Notes under the pieces: model-generated
What the model was told of the DNA's origin: nothing
Databases searched by the model: none
Seen by the model: only the letters and a program-made list of their open reading frames with translations
Shown: positions 1-11,000 of the stretch, in pieces
Layout: each line of letters begins with the position of its first letter
Position numbering within the stretch: position 1 is the first letter of the stretch
NCBI GenBank assembly: GCA_905235155.1
Contig: CAJOKJ010000003.1
Coordinates: 35,142-99,141 of the forward strand
Length of the DNA stretch: 64,000 nucleotides
Origin: Candidatus Gastranaerophilales bacterium
GTDB lineage: Bacteria > Cyanobacteriota > Vampirovibrionia > Gastranaerophilales > Gastranaerophilaceae
Direction of reading: 5' to 3'
Translations under genes and position numbers: made by a program

Positions 1-2
1 AC

Positions 3-3000
3 GACGTAGAAATTGATATGCAAAACAAAAAAGATAAGTTTGATATAATATCATGGGATACATCAAAAGATACGGCAAAAAGTATTTGGACTTCTACTAC
101 TCAAAAATCTTCAACTCCTGTTATTACATCAATAAATAAATCAATAGAAAGTGAATTAAATAATTATATTGATATATCAGGAACATCATCAGGTGTTGCA
201 GGTTCTGTTGTTGTAAATACGGTTAAAAATAATACTGATGCATCAATTACAAATTCAACGATAGAAGATGCAAAAAATGTTTATTTGAATGCAGCAAATT
301 TAGTCAGAGAATTTAATTCCGCAACAGGAGGCAGTGTTATTGTAAATACATTTGATAACAATGCAAAAAGCTATATAAATTCTACAACAACAACAAATAA
401 AGTAACAAATGATATTAAATTAGATTCTGCAACAGACCAAAAGTATATCACAATAGCAGAAATGGGAAATAATGCTATCGGATATGGTGTTACAGGTGCT
501 GTTACAGTTCAAAACTTTGGCGGAGAAACTTCATCAATAATTTCAGGTTCAGATTTGTTGAAGTCTAATAATATTTACTTAAATGCAGGTAAAGCCTCTA
601 TATATAAATACACTAATAGCTTTGCAGAAAGTACAACTGATTTAACAGATACACTTTTAAATGCAACCTTTTTAGGTGCTATTTCAAGACAAAAAAATGA
701 TGAAAATATTGCTCTTGGTGCGGTTGTAAATTATAACAGTATAGATAGAACAATTAAAGCCTTGATTGCTGATTCAACAATCAACGTAAGTAATGAATCT
801 AAAATTATTGCAGATACAGATGAAACAAGTTATCTTGTTTCAATTGCAGGTTCATTTAAAGGCGGAACAAAAGCAGGAAAAGGTACATCCTATACAGATG
901 AAGAATCAGCACCTTTGGCTGATAGTGATAAAACACAAGATATAGGAGATTACGGAAACTGGAAAGAAAAAACTCAAGATTCTGTTAATAAAGCAGATAA
1001 AGCGACAAATGATGAAGCTGCATCAACGACAGATTCTACTAAAGAAGTTAAAGATACATTAAAAGATGAAGATGTTAAAACTGCAAATTTAGATACGGAT
1101 TCTAAAGCTGATGGTCAAGATGCAAAATCAACAGTATCAAAATTGAACGATAAAGAAACTTTAACAGATACAAATACTAAATCAGCAAATTCAACTACTG
1201 CATTAAGTAACTTAAAACTTGCACTTATCGGTGCAGCGAATGTAAACAGAGCAAATACAAAAACAGAGGCAGGAATAACAAATTCCACAGTTACTGTTGA
1301 AAAAATATTAAATGTTGATGCTAATAATGACCAAAATATTTATTCAATAGCCGGTGGCATAGTATATGGAGATGATAATAAACTTGGTTCAGGTGCAGCA
1401 GTTAATATAACAGACAACTATGGCTATACAAAGGCTTATATAACCGGAAATGAAATAAATAAGACTGTAATAAGTTTTACAAACGACAAGGTTAACAATT
1501 TAAATGTTAATGCAACAAATACAAATAAAAATCTTGATATTGCAGTCGGTTTTGCAGGCGGAAGCAATGATAAAGTTGCAATTGGTGGTTCATTTAATAT
1601 GAATATGGCATCGAATGAAGTATCTTCTTTAATTGATAATGCGAAAATCGGAAATAGTAAAAATGTCAATATGATAGATATTAACGTAATAAGTACCAAT
1701 ACATCAAATATTCAAAATGCTGCAGGCGGACTTGATGCTTCAAGAAGTGATTCTTCAAAAATTGGGGCAGGACTTGCCGGAAATGTAAATACCTTAAGTA
1801 AAACTACTAAATCCGAAGTAAAAAACAGTTCAATTTCAAACGGCAAAGATATAAATATCAATTCAAATGTTGATAAAAACGGAAAACAAATTGATTCTGA
1901 TGATATTGTACAATTTGCTATGGGAGGTTCTGTTGTATTAGGAACAGGAAGTGCTTACACATTTGAAGGTGGTCTTGGTACAGATATTATTAAAAATACC
2001 GTATCTTCTGTTTTAGACGGAACAACAATTAATAAAGCAGAAAATATAAATATTCTTGCAGGAAATAAACTTCATCTTGTTGATGTGAATGGGGCATTGG
2101 AATTTTCAACATCATCACGCGGATTTGGTGTTGGAATAGGCTGTGATGTTGAAGTTATAGGAAATAATGTTTTATCAGATATTAAAAATTCAACCGTTAA
2201 AAATTCTTCATCAATAACTTCTCATGCTATGAATGATGAAATTTTAAGAGAAATTGCCGCAAATTTAGGATTAAGCGGTAATGCAACAATAAATGTTAAC
2301 GGAATGGTTAATATTTTAAATAGTTCAACTAATGCTGATATAATAGGCTCAACATTAACAACAAACGGAAATTTGACAAATACTTCAGATTATAAAATTA
2401 ACTCACATGAAATAACAGTAGCAGCTGCGGCAAATTTATCAAATTTTGCAACAGGTGCTAATATTGTTACAAATATAACAAATACAACAACAAAAGCAAA
2501 TATAGATAATGCAACAACAGTTAAAAAAGCTGGTGTATTTAAAAATTCGGCAACATCATCAGAAACTTATAATATAATTCCTGCGTCAGTCGGAGCGACA
2601 TTAGGTGCCGCAGGAGTAGCAGCGGATATTGTTGTAAATGTAAATAAGGGGAAAACAGAATCCTTATTTAAGGGAAATATTGATAGTGCAACAAATGCAA
2701 TAATTAGTGCTGTAAATGAATCTTTAATGTATACAAGAGGCGGAGTAGCAGCACTTTCAACAGGTACAGCAGCCGTTAGCGGACTTGTTTATATTGATGT
2801 TATGAATAAAACCGTAACGGCTTTATCCGGCGATAATGACAGTGCAAATACTTTAAATGCAGATAATGTCCAAATTACTGCATCTGCGATTAATTCATAC
2901 GGTGCACATACAAAAGATGCACCTGTATCAAAAGATGATTTAAATTTTCTAAAAAATACATTAAACTCATCATCTCTCGAAAATACATTCTCTGATTGGG

Positions 3001-6000
3001 ATATGGCATATAATCTTTCAGGAGCAAGTGTAGCTGGTATTGAAGGTACAGTTCTTGTAAAAGTTATAAATAACAATGTAACCTCATCTTTAAATAAAAC
3101 TAATGTAACAGGTAAAAATCTTGATGTTATAGCAAAAAATGAAACACAATTAAATCAAATATTAGGAGCAATAGCAGGTTCAGGTACGGCTTCTGTCGGA
3201 ATTGATGCCGGAGTAAATGTATTAAAAAGTAATGTTTTGGCAAATATAACAAACAATTCTGTTGTTAATATAGCTACAAATACAAATGTTGGAGCAAGTA
3301 ATATTGAAAATTTACAAACAGTAAGTGCTTTAGGTGCTGCTTCGGGTGTAGCTGCAGTTGGAGGAGCTGTTGATGTAAATGTTCTAAAATCAAAAGCTGA
3401 GGCAAAAGTTGAAAATTCAACAGTTAATAATACATCATTGGCTCTTAGTGCATCTAATGGAACTAACGTTAAATCAGTAGATGTTGCGGCAACAGCTTCA
3501 GGTACAGCAAGTGTTGGTGCTATTGTAACTTTAAATAAATTATCAAATATCGCAGAAGCATATTTAGATAATGTATTAACAAGTGAAGGTAAAACACTTT
3601 CAAATATTTATATAGATACTGCAAGTACAGCTGATATAAATTCTGTTGCAGTAGATGTAGCAGGTTCAGGTGTAGCTGCAGTCGGAGGTTATTCTTTAAC
3701 TAATATTGTTAAAAATACCGCAAATTCTTATATAAAAGATTCAACTCTTTCTGTTACAGGCGAAACTTCAGTTACTGCAAATAAATCTTTGATGAACAAT
3801 TTTGATAATACCAATGCAACATTCTCTGAAAAAGCACTTTTTGTTGGAGTTGGTTTATCAGGAGCTGCATCTGTTAATGCAAATGCAATAGTTAATGTTG
3901 TAAATGAAACTGTAAAAGCTTATGTTGATAATTCAAGCGTAAATGGTGGAAAAGTAACTATTTTAGCTGGTAAAAAATCAAATTTTGATAACAATGCAAT
4001 AGTTGTAAGTGCTTCAGGTGCAGCAGCTGTTCCGGTGTCAGTAACAGTAAATGTTCTCACGGATAACATTATGGCATACATTAATAATACAGCTTTAACA
4101 AATGTTCAAGATATTAATGTAAAAGCTAAAAGTTCACAGAATATAGATACACAAATTATACCAATAGGTGCATCATTGGCAGCAGCAGTAGGTGTTGCAA
4201 CAATGGTTAATAATTACGAATCAAAAGTTAATGCATATATTGATATGAAAGATAAAAATATAACATCAACCGGTAAAGTTACGGTTAATGCTGAAAGTAT
4301 AACAAACTTAAACAATAATAACATTATGGTTAATGCAGCCATTTATGCTGCTGTTGGTGCTATTGTAAATGTTAATATAATAAACGATACTGTTCAAGCA
4401 CAAGTTTTAGGTAACAATGGATTATTGACCGCAACTTCGCTCGATATAGGTTCAAATTCAGTAATAGGACTTGATGTAAATGAATTAAATATCGGAGCTG
4501 GTGCAATTACTGCAAGTGCTTTGGTTAATATCAACAATATCGGCGGAAAACTCAATGTTAATGACGTCGAAAATGGTGATAATATGCACTTGGCAAATGC
4601 TGTAAGTAATGTAACAGGTAATTTTAATAAGTCAGCATCAAATTATTCAACAACAACGGCGAATGAGATGAAAGCAGCATATTCTCCTGTAACAGGTGAT
4701 GAAAATGAGGGTACTGTTTCAAATATAAATGCAAAAGTAAAAACAACAGGAAATACTAATGTAAAGGCTTCTAATACATTAAAAGGCTATGATAGTGATA
4801 CTTCAAAACAACAAAATACAAAAATATCTGCCGGAGTAGGAGCTATTGGTGCAAGCGTATTTGTAACAAAAATGAAGTATAAAACCAATGCTAAGATTTC
4901 AGGTGGTAATGTAGAATCAAAAAATGTAAATTTAACATCAGACAGTGTTATTAAATCTGATACGAAAGCTTTAGGAGTTACAGTTTCAGGTGCAAATATT
5001 GATGCAGGTGTTGCATATTTTAGAAATCAAGCTCTCACAAAATCAAGTCTATCTGATGCAATTGTTCGTGCAACAGGAAACTTGAATATTACTTCTGATT
5101 CGAAAAATACAATAAATGCTGATTCTACGATAGTAAGCGTATCCGGTGCTGCAGGTGTTGCAGTTAAAGTTGCAAATATCAAAGAAGAAAATAATACAAT
5201 ATCTACCATAACAGGCAGCAATGTTGATGTTAAAGCTAAAAATATGAATATAACATCATCTTTTAATGATTCAATTAATACAAGTTTAAAACAAGTTACA
5301 GTATCAGGACTTGGAGTTGATGTAACAGTATCAAAAGCTGAAGACAATGCACTAAGCCAAGCATTAATTGATGCAACAGGAAACATTGATATTACAGACA
5401 GTTTGAATATATATGCATACAATAATGGCATTGATGTTAAAAACGGATTTTCATCAATAGCCGTATCACTTGTTGATGTAAATGTTGATAATACATCAGC
5501 AATAGCAAATGCAACAACAAATGCAGGTATTAATGACAGTAATGACGGATTAACTTTAACTGCCGGAGATATAAATGTATTATCGGGTTTAAAATCTGAT
5601 AATAAAACTGCAGGTACAGTAAAAGCAGTTGCAGAAACTCCTTCAAAGGTTAATGTTTCAGGACTTACGGTTTCTGTTATGAACCAAAAAGCAAATGCAT
5701 CAGGAACAACTAAAGCAATTGTTGCAGGAAAATCTATCAAAGCAAACAATTTAACCATTAAATCAATGTCTGATAAATCTGCATCTGCTGGTGGAGATGC
5801 AAAAAATGTTGATGTTTCAGGATTATCTTTCGGAAAAATGTCAGTTAATGCCATAGCTGATGGCTCAAATGAGATTACTTTAGGTAATGCAAATTCTAAT
5901 ATAGAAATTCAAAATGCAATTAAGGCTGAATTAAGTGATAAAGCAAATGCAAGTACAAAATTATCTTCAGTTAGAGTATCTATTGTATCAGGATATGGAA

Positions 6001-7952
6001 GCAACTTAAATTCAATAGTAAATAATTCTACGAACATTAGTACTTTAGGTATTATAAATGCAAATTCACTTGATTTAAAACAAAACGTTTTAAGAAAGGC
6101 TTTATCTGATGCAAATGCTACAAATGTAGGTGCGTTAGTAATAGATGTACTCGGATTAAAATCTGATGTTAGCGGTACATCAAAGATTTCATATGGATTA
6201 ACATCAAATAATGACTCATTATTAAATGCTACTACAATTGATTCTGATGCAACAAACGAATCAGAGGTATATACAAGTAATATCAAAGCAGCTTTGGTAG
6301 CTATTTCAAAGAGTGCAAGTGATGGTGTAAATGCAGTAATGGATGCATCAAATATACTTGAATTCAAAAATGCAAATGTTAACAATAAAGGAGATTTTAA
6401 TGCAAATATAAATAACACTAACATACTTACAATGGATCAAAACAGTGTAGGTGGAGGTTTTGTATCCATAAACATTACAAAAGCAAAAAGAGAAGCTTCT
6501 GCAAGAGCAAGTATGATTTTTGATAATTCAAAAATAACGGCAAAGAACATAAATCTTACAGCACAATCTACGACAAAATCAGGTAGCGAAACAAAGGTAA
6601 AAAATGCTTTTGGCGGATTTGTTGATGTTGATAGATTAACTTTGAATACAGATATTAAACAAAATACAACAATAGATATTAAAAATAATTCAAAACTTTA
6701 TGCAACAAATAATTTTACATCTCAAATAAAACCTGTTACAGAATTTAAACAATATGTTGATGGTTCTTCAGGCGGTTTTGCGGCAGAAAACAAAGCATAT
6801 TCTTATTTGAATGTAACAAACAATAATACATTAAATATTATTGATTCTTATGTTATGGCAAATAATGATTTGAATATTTTAATGGATATTAAATCAGATT
6901 TATCTTCAGTAACAAATGTAGATGCAAGAGGTTTTGGTTCAGGTGCCTACGCAACTGCAGAAACTAATTTAACTGTAAACAGTAATGTTAATTTGAAAAA
7001 TTCAAGATTACAAACAATAGTAGATGATGTAAATATAAAATTCTACAATGATACAAACAACAACCTTGTCGCAGGATCTTATGCTACGGCAAAAGCTGCT
7101 GTACCTGTTACACATGCCTATGGTGGAATTACAACAAGTTTAAAAGGAAATCTTGATGTGGATACAAACTCTGTTGTTCAATCAGGCAGAGATATTAATA
7201 TTTTCAGAAATGACGGAACAGCTAATTATAATACAAACCAAAATGAAGACAGTTATTATCTTGGATTTATTCATAAAAAATGGAGACATAATAATAGAAC
7301 AAACAACAATAATATGGATATAAATCTTAACGGTAAACTGATTACAGGTGGAGGCAATTCAGCATATGTAAAAATTGATAAAGACGGAAACGTAATCAGT
7401 GAAACCATGCAAGAGGGTTCAAACTATTCATTTGCTGAAAGTGATTATGATCCTAAAAAAGATCCGGAATATTTAAATTTAAAAGATGATATTGCGGATA
7501 TAGATAAAGAATTGGATTTATATAATAATATGCATTGGGAAGAAAACATTAACAATAACAAAGCCAAACAAAATACTTATAAATCTGAATATCAAGCTCT
7601 TAAAAATAAATTATATGACATTCAAAATATAATGACACAACAACAGATGTCTGATGATATTGTTGGTAGAATTGTTAATGCATCAGGAGATTCTGCAGAA
7701 ACAAGAATTTCAACAGAAAAAGCAACTGCACTGCTTGAAAATATTTCAAATAATATTAATCATACTGATGCAGCTTCAATAACTGCAACAATAACAACAG
7801 CAGTTAATAATGATAATAATATATCTGCCAATTATAAACAAGCTGTTATTACAACATTATCTGAGTTGTATCTAAAAGACATATCAAATGAAACCGTAGC
7901 CGATGGAAAATATTCAATACCTACATATATTAAAAATGGTCAATTATATTAA
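3..7952 (+). CDS. Giant filamentous adhesin (LktA/haemagglutinin-like), 5'-partial, N-terminal portion
   Basis: This is a 2,600-codon repetitive surface-protein frame that is already open at the window edge: the codons before the ATG at 18 read D-V-E-I-D and no ribosome binding site precedes that ATG, so the real start lies upstream. The protein is built from units of about 55-65 residues in which a Gly/Ala/Val-rich strand (for example GSGVAAVGGYSLTN) is followed by an Asn-rich strand with 'A.I.NST' and then an 'i.v.A' strand. This is the pattern of beta-helical filamentous adhesins of the LktA/FhaB type. A Lys/Asp/Thr-rich non-repeat linker lies at about 890-1210, and the last 150 codons turn into a coiled coil. 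It probably acts at the cell surface in adhesion. The frame ends at TAA 7950-7952, but the same frame stays open beyond it, so this is probably half of a broken gene. Ligand and secretion route are unknown. Confidence 0.8.
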   Translation, partial: DVEIDMQNKKDKFDIISWDTSKDTAKSIWTSTTQKSSTPVITSINKSIESELNNYIDISGTSSGVAGSVVVNTVKNNTDASITNSTIEDAKNVYLNAANLVREFNSATGGSVIVNTFDNNAKSYINSTTTTNKVTNDIKLDSATDQKYITIAEMGNNAIGYGVTGAVTVQNFGGETSSIISGSDLLKSNNIYLNAGKASIYKYTNSFAESTTDLTDTLLNATFLGAISRQKNDENIALGAVVNYNSIDRTIKALIADSTINVSNESKIIADTDETSYLVSIAGSFKGGTKAGKGTSYTDEESAPLADSDKTQDIGDYGNWKEKTQDSVNKADKATNDEAASTTDSTKEVKDTLKDEDVKTANLDTDSKADGQDAKSTVSKLNDKETLTDTNTKSANSTTALSNLKLALIGAANVNRANTKTEAGITNSTVTVEKILNVDANNDQNIYSIAGGIVYGDDNKLGSGAAVNITDNYGYTKAYITGNEINKTVISFTNDKVNNLNVNATNTNKNLDIAVGFAGGSNDKVAIGGSFNMNMASNEVSSLIDNAKIGNSKNVNMIDINVISTNTSNIQNAAGGLDASRSDSSKIGAGLAGNVNTLSKTTKSEVKNSSISNGKDININSNVDKNGKQIDSDDIVQFAMGGSVVLGTGSAYTFEGGLGTDIIKNTVSSVLDGTTINKAENINILAGNKLHLVDVNGALEFSTSSRGFGVGIGCDVEVIGNNVLSDIKNSTVKNSSSITSHAMNDEILREIAANLGLSGNATINVNGMVNILNSSTNADIIGSTLTTNGNLTNTSDYKINSHEITVAAAANLSNFATGANIVTNITNTTTKANIDNATTVKKAGVFKNSATSSETYNIIPASVGATLGAAGVAADIVVNVNKGKTESLFKGNIDSATNAIISAVNESLMYTRGGVAALSTGTAAVSGLVYIDVMNKTVTALSGDNDSANTLNADNVQITASAINSYGAHTKDAPVSKDDLNFLKNTLNSSSLENTFSDWDMAYNLSGASVAGIEGTVLVKVINNNVTSSLNKTNVTGKNLDVIAKNETQLNQILGAIAGSGTASVGIDAGVNVLKSNVLANITNNSVVNIATNTNVGASNIENLQTVSALGAASGVAAVGGAVDVNVLKSKAEAKVENSTVNNTSLALSASNGTNVKSVDVAATASGTASVGAIVTLNKLSNIAEAYLDNVLTSEGKTLSNIYIDTASTADINSVAVDVAGSGVAAVGGYSLTNIVKNTANSYIKDSTLSVTGETSVTANKSLMNNFDNTNATFSEKALFVGVGLSGAASVNANAIVNVVNETVKAYVDNSSVNGGKVTILAGKKSNFDNNAIVVSASGAAAVPVSVTVNVLTDNIMAYINNTALTNVQDINVKAKSSQNIDTQIIPIGASLAAAVGVATMVNNYESKVNAYIDMKDKNITSTGKVTVNAESITNLNNNNIMVNAAIYAAVGAIVNVNIINDTVQAQVLGNNGLLTATSLDIGSNSVIGLDVNELNIGAGAITASALVNINNIGGKLNVNDVENGDNMHLANAVSNVTGNFNKSASNYSTTTANEMKAAYSPVTGDENEGTVSNINAKVKTTGNTNVKASNTLKGYDSDTSKQQNTKISAGVGAIGASVFVTKMKYKTNAKISGGNVESKNVNLTSDSVIKSDTKALGVTVSGANIDAGVAYFRNQALTKSSLSDAIVRATGNLNITSDSKNTINADSTIVSVSGAAGVAVKVANIKEENNTISTITGSNVDVKAKNMNITSSFNDSINTSLKQVTVSGLGVDVTVSKAEDNALSQALIDATGNIDITDSLNIYAYNNGIDVKNGFSSIAVSLVDVNVDNTSAIANATTNAGINDSNDGLTLTAGDINVLSGLKSDNKTAGTVKAVAETPSKVNVSGLTVSVMNQKANASGTTKAIVAGKSIKANNLTIKSMSDKSASAGGDAKNVDVSGLSFGKMSVNAIADGSNEITLGNANSNIEIQNAIKAELSDKANASTKLSSVRVSIVSGYGSNLNSIVNNSTNISTLGIINANSLDLKQNVLRKALSDANATNVGALVIDVLGLKSDVSGTSKISYGLTSNNDSLLNATTIDSDATNESEVYTSNIKAALVAISKSASDGVNAVMDASNILEFKNANVNNKGDFNANINNTNILTMDQNSVGGGFVSINITKAKREASARASMIFDNSKITAKNINLTAQSTTKSGSETKVKNAFGGFVDVDRLTLNTDIKQNTTIDIKNNSKLYATNNFTSQIKPVTEFKQYVDGSSGGFAAENKAYSYLNVTNNNTLNIIDSYVMANNDLNILMDIKSDLSSVTNVDARGFGSGAYATAETNLTVNSNVNLKNSRLQTIVDDVNIKFYNDTNNNLVAGSYATAKAAVPVTHAYGGITTSLKGNLDVDTNSVVQSGRDINIFRNDGTANYNTNQNEDSYYLGFIHKKWRHNNRTNNNNMDINLNGKLITGGGNSAYVKIDKDGNVISETMQEGSNYSFAESDYDPKKDPEYLNLKDDIADIDKELDLYNNMHWEENINNNKAKQNTYKSEYQALKNKLYDIQNIMTQQQMSDDIVGRIVNASGDSAETRISTEKATALLENISNNINHTDAASITATITTAVNNDNNISANYKQAVITTLSELYLKDISNETVADGKYSIPTYIKNGQLY
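7950..7952 (+). other. In-frame TAA interrupting the giant adhesin
   Basis: The codons after this TAA (Y-Y-V-I-D-N-K-D-D-I-I) remain in the same frame with no further stop until 12081-12083. No ribosome binding site or ATG follows it closely. The coiled-coil composition is continuous across it, which suggests a nonsense change (or a base-call error) in one ~12-kb gene rather than two genes. Confidence 0.8.
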
Positions 7953-8066
7953 TATTATGTAATTGATAATAAAGATGATATAATAAATGATATTCAAGCA
8001 AATATTGATAGTATTAATTCAATAATAGAACAACTTGATAATTCAAAACAGACTATAATAAATCAT

Positions 8067-11000
8067 TTGGCTGAACTTCAAGAATCAAAAAATAACAAGC
8101 AATCTAGAATTGAACAAATAGAAAATTGTGATAAAAGAAAATTGGCAGACGGTTCTATTATGTTCTATAATATAAACTTTAAAAGTTCTAAAGTTACAAT
8201 AAGCGGATTAAATAACTTAACAGGAACTGGTGAAATTCAAACATCAACACCTGGTTTAAAAATTGATAACTATTCATCTAGAAGTATGATTTTTAACGAT
8301 GTATTGTATAATTATACAAGTGGAGGTTTAATTATAAATGGTGTTGATTATAGTCAACCTGGCAGAATTGCTTATACACCATCACCTTCTCATAATGTAC
8401 AAAAAACAAACGGAATAAGTGATATTACAAATGCAATAGAGATAAATACATACTATGACCACAATAATCCGCTTTTAGTAAAATCAAATATATCAAACAT
8501 TGTCTTTAACGGAATATATAATACTAACGGCTTACTTCCTACAAGCATATTTAATGATAGTGGAGATATAATATTCAATAATCTTGCAGATGGTAACTTT
8601 AAGCAACTTGTTGCTACGCAAGGAAATGTTCTTGTTACAAAATCAGATAAAATGCAAATGAATAACGGTTCAAAATTATTTGCAGGTAAAGATATTAATA
8701 TTAAAACATCTCAATTCATAAATAATGCTGACGTAAAAGCAGGTAATTCAATTAGAAATATTACAATTGATGATACTTTGTATAATAAACTTACATTGAA
8801 TGAAGATGGCGTTATTAATATGGACAAAAACGGTAAATCAGTTTATTTAATGTCTGATAATAACATTAAAGCTGTTAGAGATAATGACGGAAACATCCAT
8901 ATCTATATTACAGATGCTTCAAAAGGATCAATTACAATTGATTCTGATAATATTACAGGAAACGGAACTTATACTTACTCATCCGGCAATGGAAAAGTTG
9001 ATATTGTAAATAATACAAATCATAAAATTATTGTTCATAATCTTTCAAATGATTACACAGTGAAAACATCAAATAAGAATGCAACAAAAATTTCAAATAT
9101 AACAGGCGATACAACGATAACATCTAACAATGCAGAAACTGAACTTGCAGGATCTATTACAAATGCAATAGGTACGGAAGCTCTTGAAAATAAAGGTACC
9201 TTATCAATAAATGCAAAAGGTATTACCTTAGATGACAGTTCTGCTAAGTACGATATTAATGCAACCGGTGAGATAAATATTAATTCAACAAACGGTTCAA
9301 CTATTATAGGTTCAATTAACAATAATATCGGTAATATAAGTATTAATGAAACAACAGGAAATGTATCAATTAAAAATGCAATAACAGCTTCAACCGGTAA
9401 TATTACTGTTATTCAAGAAGGAAATACTGCTGAATCATTTATTTTATCCTCATTAGGTCGTTTAAATGTATCAAAAGCAGGTAATATAACAGTAGAATCA
9501 AAGGCCAAAAATACAACTCTTGCAGGAGCAATATCAACAGAAGAAGGCAATATTTTAGTTACATCAAATGGAAATGAAAAATTAAGTGTTGCGGATATTA
9601 GTTCCGGTAAAGGAAACATAACCATCCTTAATGAAAACGCTGATGCTAAAGTTGATATTACCGAAAATATTACAAATAAGGATGGAAATATTAATATATT
9701 GTCATCAAGCGGTGCTGATATACAAAAAAGTTTATATACAAAAAAGGGCGATTTAACCATTTTAACATTAGGTTCTGATAAATTAACCGTAAATGATATA
9801 ACAAATGATAATGGTGAAATTATAATTGCAACAATATCAGATGACACAACGCTTAAAGGAGCAATTAAAGCATCCTTAGGTAACATAGAAATATATTCAA
9901 TGGGCGAAAGTTTAACACTTGATGGTGGTAGTATAACTTTAAATGATAGTAATACACAAGTGCCTGTTGGAAAAGACTATAACATAAAAATAACAAACTC
10001 AGGATATTCATCAAGAGAAAGTAAGGGCGGAAGTATTACTCTTAAAGGTGATATTACTGCATATAAAAGAGGTAACATACTTATAGAAAATGATAAAGAT
10101 TCTACAAGTAACTTATCCATAGCAGGTGCAATAAAAACTGATACGGGATATATTTCCATAACTAATAATAGTACAAGTACTAATCCAGTAATTAATACTA
10201 TTATTAATGGTACTGCAGATAACAAAAATCTTATTCAATCTGAAAACGGTAATGTTATAATAACAAACAGTGCCAGTGGAGGAACAGATATAAGATATAC
10301 AGATATAAACGCAAATAATGGAAATGTTATTATAACATCTAACGACGGACCTTATTATGATGATGAAACTGTAAATGTTTATGCAAAGCAAGGAATTTAT
10401 CGTTATATTAGCGGTGCAAGCGGAGATATTAATTATATTAATTCACGAAATGATTCTGATTCAGGAACAACTGTGGAATATGGAGATAATGGTGCTGTAA
10501 TATTAGGACCAAACTATGAACTTTATAACGGCACCGGAGATGTCAAATTAACAAATGTCGGTAATGGAATGTTTATTATTATGGGTGATATTCATAATAA
10601 TACAACTCAAACTGGAACATCAAGTATAACTCTTGATAATCAAGGCGGCGGTTCATTTATTATTACAGGTAATATAAACAATTACAGTGTATCAGCAGAT
10701 GAAGATAGTAATACCGGTAATTTGGAAATATTAAATAACGGTGGAGGAAATTTATTTATTGGCGAAAATGCTGTAATTAATAATAAAAACGGTGATGTTA
10801 TTATAACAAATGCAAGTAAACAAACACTTGACAATTCATCTTATGGTGCAATTATCAACGGAACAATTACGAATGAAAACGGCAGTGTTATTATTACTAA
10901 TAATAATGAAGCAACAGTATATAATGAAGATTACGGAACGTCTGTAAACGGAGCTATTTCAACTAAAAACGGTAATATTGCAATACTTAACTATGACGGA

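Noticed and set aside
5027..5854. A 275-codon open frame on the minus strand inside the adhesin gene
   Set aside because: It is antisense to a repetitive, Asn/Ala/Ser-rich gene, has no ribosome binding site, and its Phe/Ser/Ala-rich composition is what the reversed repeats produce.
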